Below are positions 15,499 to 16,991 of a stretch of 16,991 bases of DNA, in pieces. The notes below the pieces were generated by a model. The model made no database searches. It worked only from the letters and a program-made list of their open reading frames with translations, and was not told where the DNA came from. The first letter of the stretch is position 1; the number at the start of each line of letters is the position of its first letter. Origin of the DNA: CBDUQN01 sp965369375 (GTDB taxonomy: Bacteria > Krumholzibacteriota > Krumholzibacteriia > Krumholzibacteriales > Krumholzibacteriaceae); assembly GCA_965369375.1 (NCBI GenBank), contig CBDUQN010000066.1:1-16991 (forward strand), given 5' to 3'. Position numbers and translations under genes: made by a program.

Positions 15499-16991
15499 TT
15501 ATGGATTCTTCTTTATCCCCCACTCATCCAGGACGACGTCTATGATCTGGTCGACTCCCTCACGATTAAAAAACCAGAGTGGAAAACCGAAGTGAAAACT
15601 CTTCCCCGCCACGGCGACTCCCGATTCGACATCGGGCACAATATCCTCATACTTCGAGACCCACAACATAACCACCCCGTTATCGATTGCGGAAAGCGTG
15701 CTCCTCGCCCTCATTCGATACATCGGATGGAAGCAACCTTGCGAAACGGTGTAATTTCTGTCCATCCAGTATGCCGGATCGTAAACCTCGACATACGTGA
15801 GGCCTCGATCATAGGCGCCATTCGGATCGAAGTATCTTCCCGACCTCGTTACTTCCTCCCAGAGATTAAGACGCTGAGGCAATTCCGGATACTGCGCCGT
15901 TATGGGATCATTGTCATCACGCATGCAGAACGACAGCGCATCGAAATCTCTCACTACTCTGGACGGCATATCATCGGCTATTCTTTTTATCCCGACGATC
16001 TTATCGACCATTGTTATACAGTAATCCTTGTATGCCTGGCAGAATACCCCGCTTGTATCTCCCTCGCATCCCTCCTGATTCTGCACGATCTCGCAACGGA
16101 GCGACATCGGAAACGATTGAGCGGTCGGATTGAGCATCGCGGCCACGCCACCGCCCCTGTCTGATCGACCACAGGTCAGGAGATGCCCTCCCTTCGTCAG
16201 GAAGAGAGAGAGGTAGTTGACCGTTAACCTGCCTCCCTGACCGGTCTGGCTCTCGGGTGTGAAAAAGACAATCTCACCCCATGCAGTCACTTCGTTCGAA
16301 TAAACCCAGATGATATTCTTGTAACGTCCCACGTACGAAATCGGAGGCGCCGTAAAATTGTGCGCCGCCACATCATATATATCGTCTTCTTCCGAGAAAC
16401 CCTCAGCGCGCCTGCAGATGTCGACCCAGAAGCTGTCATGCTGGGTTTCCGTCGGTATCGCCCATAGTGTCTGGATGAAATCCGTTGAATAGAAATCATC
16501 GACCCAGAGCAGGTTTCGCTCCATAGAGAACGGAATGATATTGATCTCTATCTGGCCGAGGGATACTGTTTCTGCATTGTCAACCGTCTCCACAAAGAAC
16601 GTATGAACGCCCGAGAAGAGCTTTCGCTCCGGCGCGGTTCTGATACTCGGATTGGGCAGCACATCCCAGTCCGCGGGATCGTTCACATCGGCCACATTCC
16701 AGCCATACCGGTAACTCTTGACTTCGCCACCGTAGCTGGTCGCGTCGGCGTTCCAGCTGAAGTTCAAGGGAACTCCCGGCGGCAGATCCCGCTTCTCCGG
16801 CCTGAAATTCGTCCCGAGAAACTTGAAGCACCCCAGAAACGGTTCGCAGACCGTCAAAAGCGGACCGGCCATCTGTGTGACGATGAATTGACGTACGTTC
16901 CTGCACTTGTCGAATATCGCCGTCACCGCCCCTGCCTCATCAATCGCCTGTACGGCGAATATATAATGCTTTGTCATCTCGAGAGGCTCAT
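15499..16991 (-). CDS. Large secreted multidomain protein, 5' end outside window
   Basis: The frame is open through the right edge (about 497 codons seen). The codons before the first visible ATG (encoding EPLE) continue the fold, so that ATG is internal. The first ~40 residues are the end of an Fn3-like domain ('KHYIFAVQAIDEAGAVT', closing with 'NVRQF'). Residues ~60-155 are a second Ig/E-set-like domain ('GVPLNFSWNADAT', 'SYRYGWN', 'GVHTFFVETVDNAETVS'). Residues ~160-490 begin 'LLWVDDFYSTD' and contain 'YKNIIWVYSNEV' and 'YLSLFLTKGGHLLTCG', reminiscent of the class-I glutamine-amidotransferase-like (ThuA/DUF4350-type) fold used in secreted proteins. I see no clear catalytic nucleophile. Several cysteines are present. 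It is followed after 38 bp by the 425-residue secreted protein gene. Confidence 0.8.
   Translation of the reverse strand, partial: EPLEMTKHYIFAVQAIDEAGAVTAIFDKCRNVRQFIVTQMAGPLLTVCEPFLGCFKFLGTNFRPEKRDLPPGVPLNFSWNADATSYGGEVKSYRYGWNVADVNDPADWDVLPNPSIRTAPERKLFSGVHTFFVETVDNAETVSLGQIEINIIPFSMERNLLWVDDFYSTDFIQTLWAIPTETQHDSFWVDICRRAEGFSEEDDIYDVAAHNFTAPPISYVGRYKNIIWVYSNEVTAWGEIVFFTPESQTGQGGRLTVNYLSLFLTKGGHLLTCGRSDRGGGVAAMLNPTAQSFPMSLRCEIVQNQEGCEGDTSGVFCQAYKDYCITMVDKIVGIKRIADDMPSRVVRDFDALSFCMRDDNDPITAQYPELPQRLNLWEEVTRSGRYFDPNGAYDRGLTYVEVYDPAYWMDRNYTVSQGCFHPMYRMRARSTLSAIDNGVVMLWVSKYEDIVPDVESGVAVAGKSFHFGFPLWFFNREGVDQIIDVVLDEWGIKKNP

Overview
This 17 kb window is one coherent chromosomal stretch in which every credible gene is read from the minus strand. 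Most products carry signal peptides, lipoprotein signals, outer-membrane beta-barrels, Ig-like repeats, or C-terminal 'YPNPF...G.YF'-type domains. That mix points to an uncultured Gram-negative of the FCB group or a related candidate phylum (Krumholzibacteriota, Eisenbacteria or Latescibacterota type). The assignment is inferred from protein style only; no rRNA or marker gene is present.

Layout in transcription order, from high to low coordinates. (a) 16991-15499: the 3' part of a large secreted multidomain protein cut by the window edge. (b) 15460-14183: a second secreted protein with a C-terminal sorting-like domain, followed by a clear rho-independent terminator at 14131-14161. (c) 14074-11379: a DUF4438 cytoplasmic protein whose stop codon overlaps the start of an exported subtilisin-like (S8) protease. 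(d) 11156-8400: pyruvate, phosphate dikinase (ppdK), with a candidate promoter and a strong Shine-Dalgarno site. (e) 8343-2616: six closely spaced genes, namely a DUF4388/PATAN-like protein, a PorV/UPF0164-like outer-membrane protein, an unrecognised beta-barrel-like protein, a barrel-like protein with an N-terminal AMPK-type glycogen-binding (CBM48/E-set) domain, and two small lipoproteins that each consist essentially of one more such domain. (f) A 415-bp AT-rich intergenic region with palindromes and a candidate promoter. (g) 2200-1: the 5' part of a surface protein built of roughly 101-residue Ig-like repeats, cut by the left edge.

The most unusual part is block (e). Three consecutive exported proteins share the same CBM48-like module, which is usually found in intracellular glycogen enzymes and AMPK beta subunits. 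Here it is placed in the envelope beside two outer-membrane proteins. I infer a paralogous set that may form one envelope complex binding an alpha-glucan or another ligand. The 3' end of the barrel-CBM48 gene has a near-perfect 42-bp in-frame tandem duplication that includes its stop codon. The function of the set cannot be read from sequence alone.
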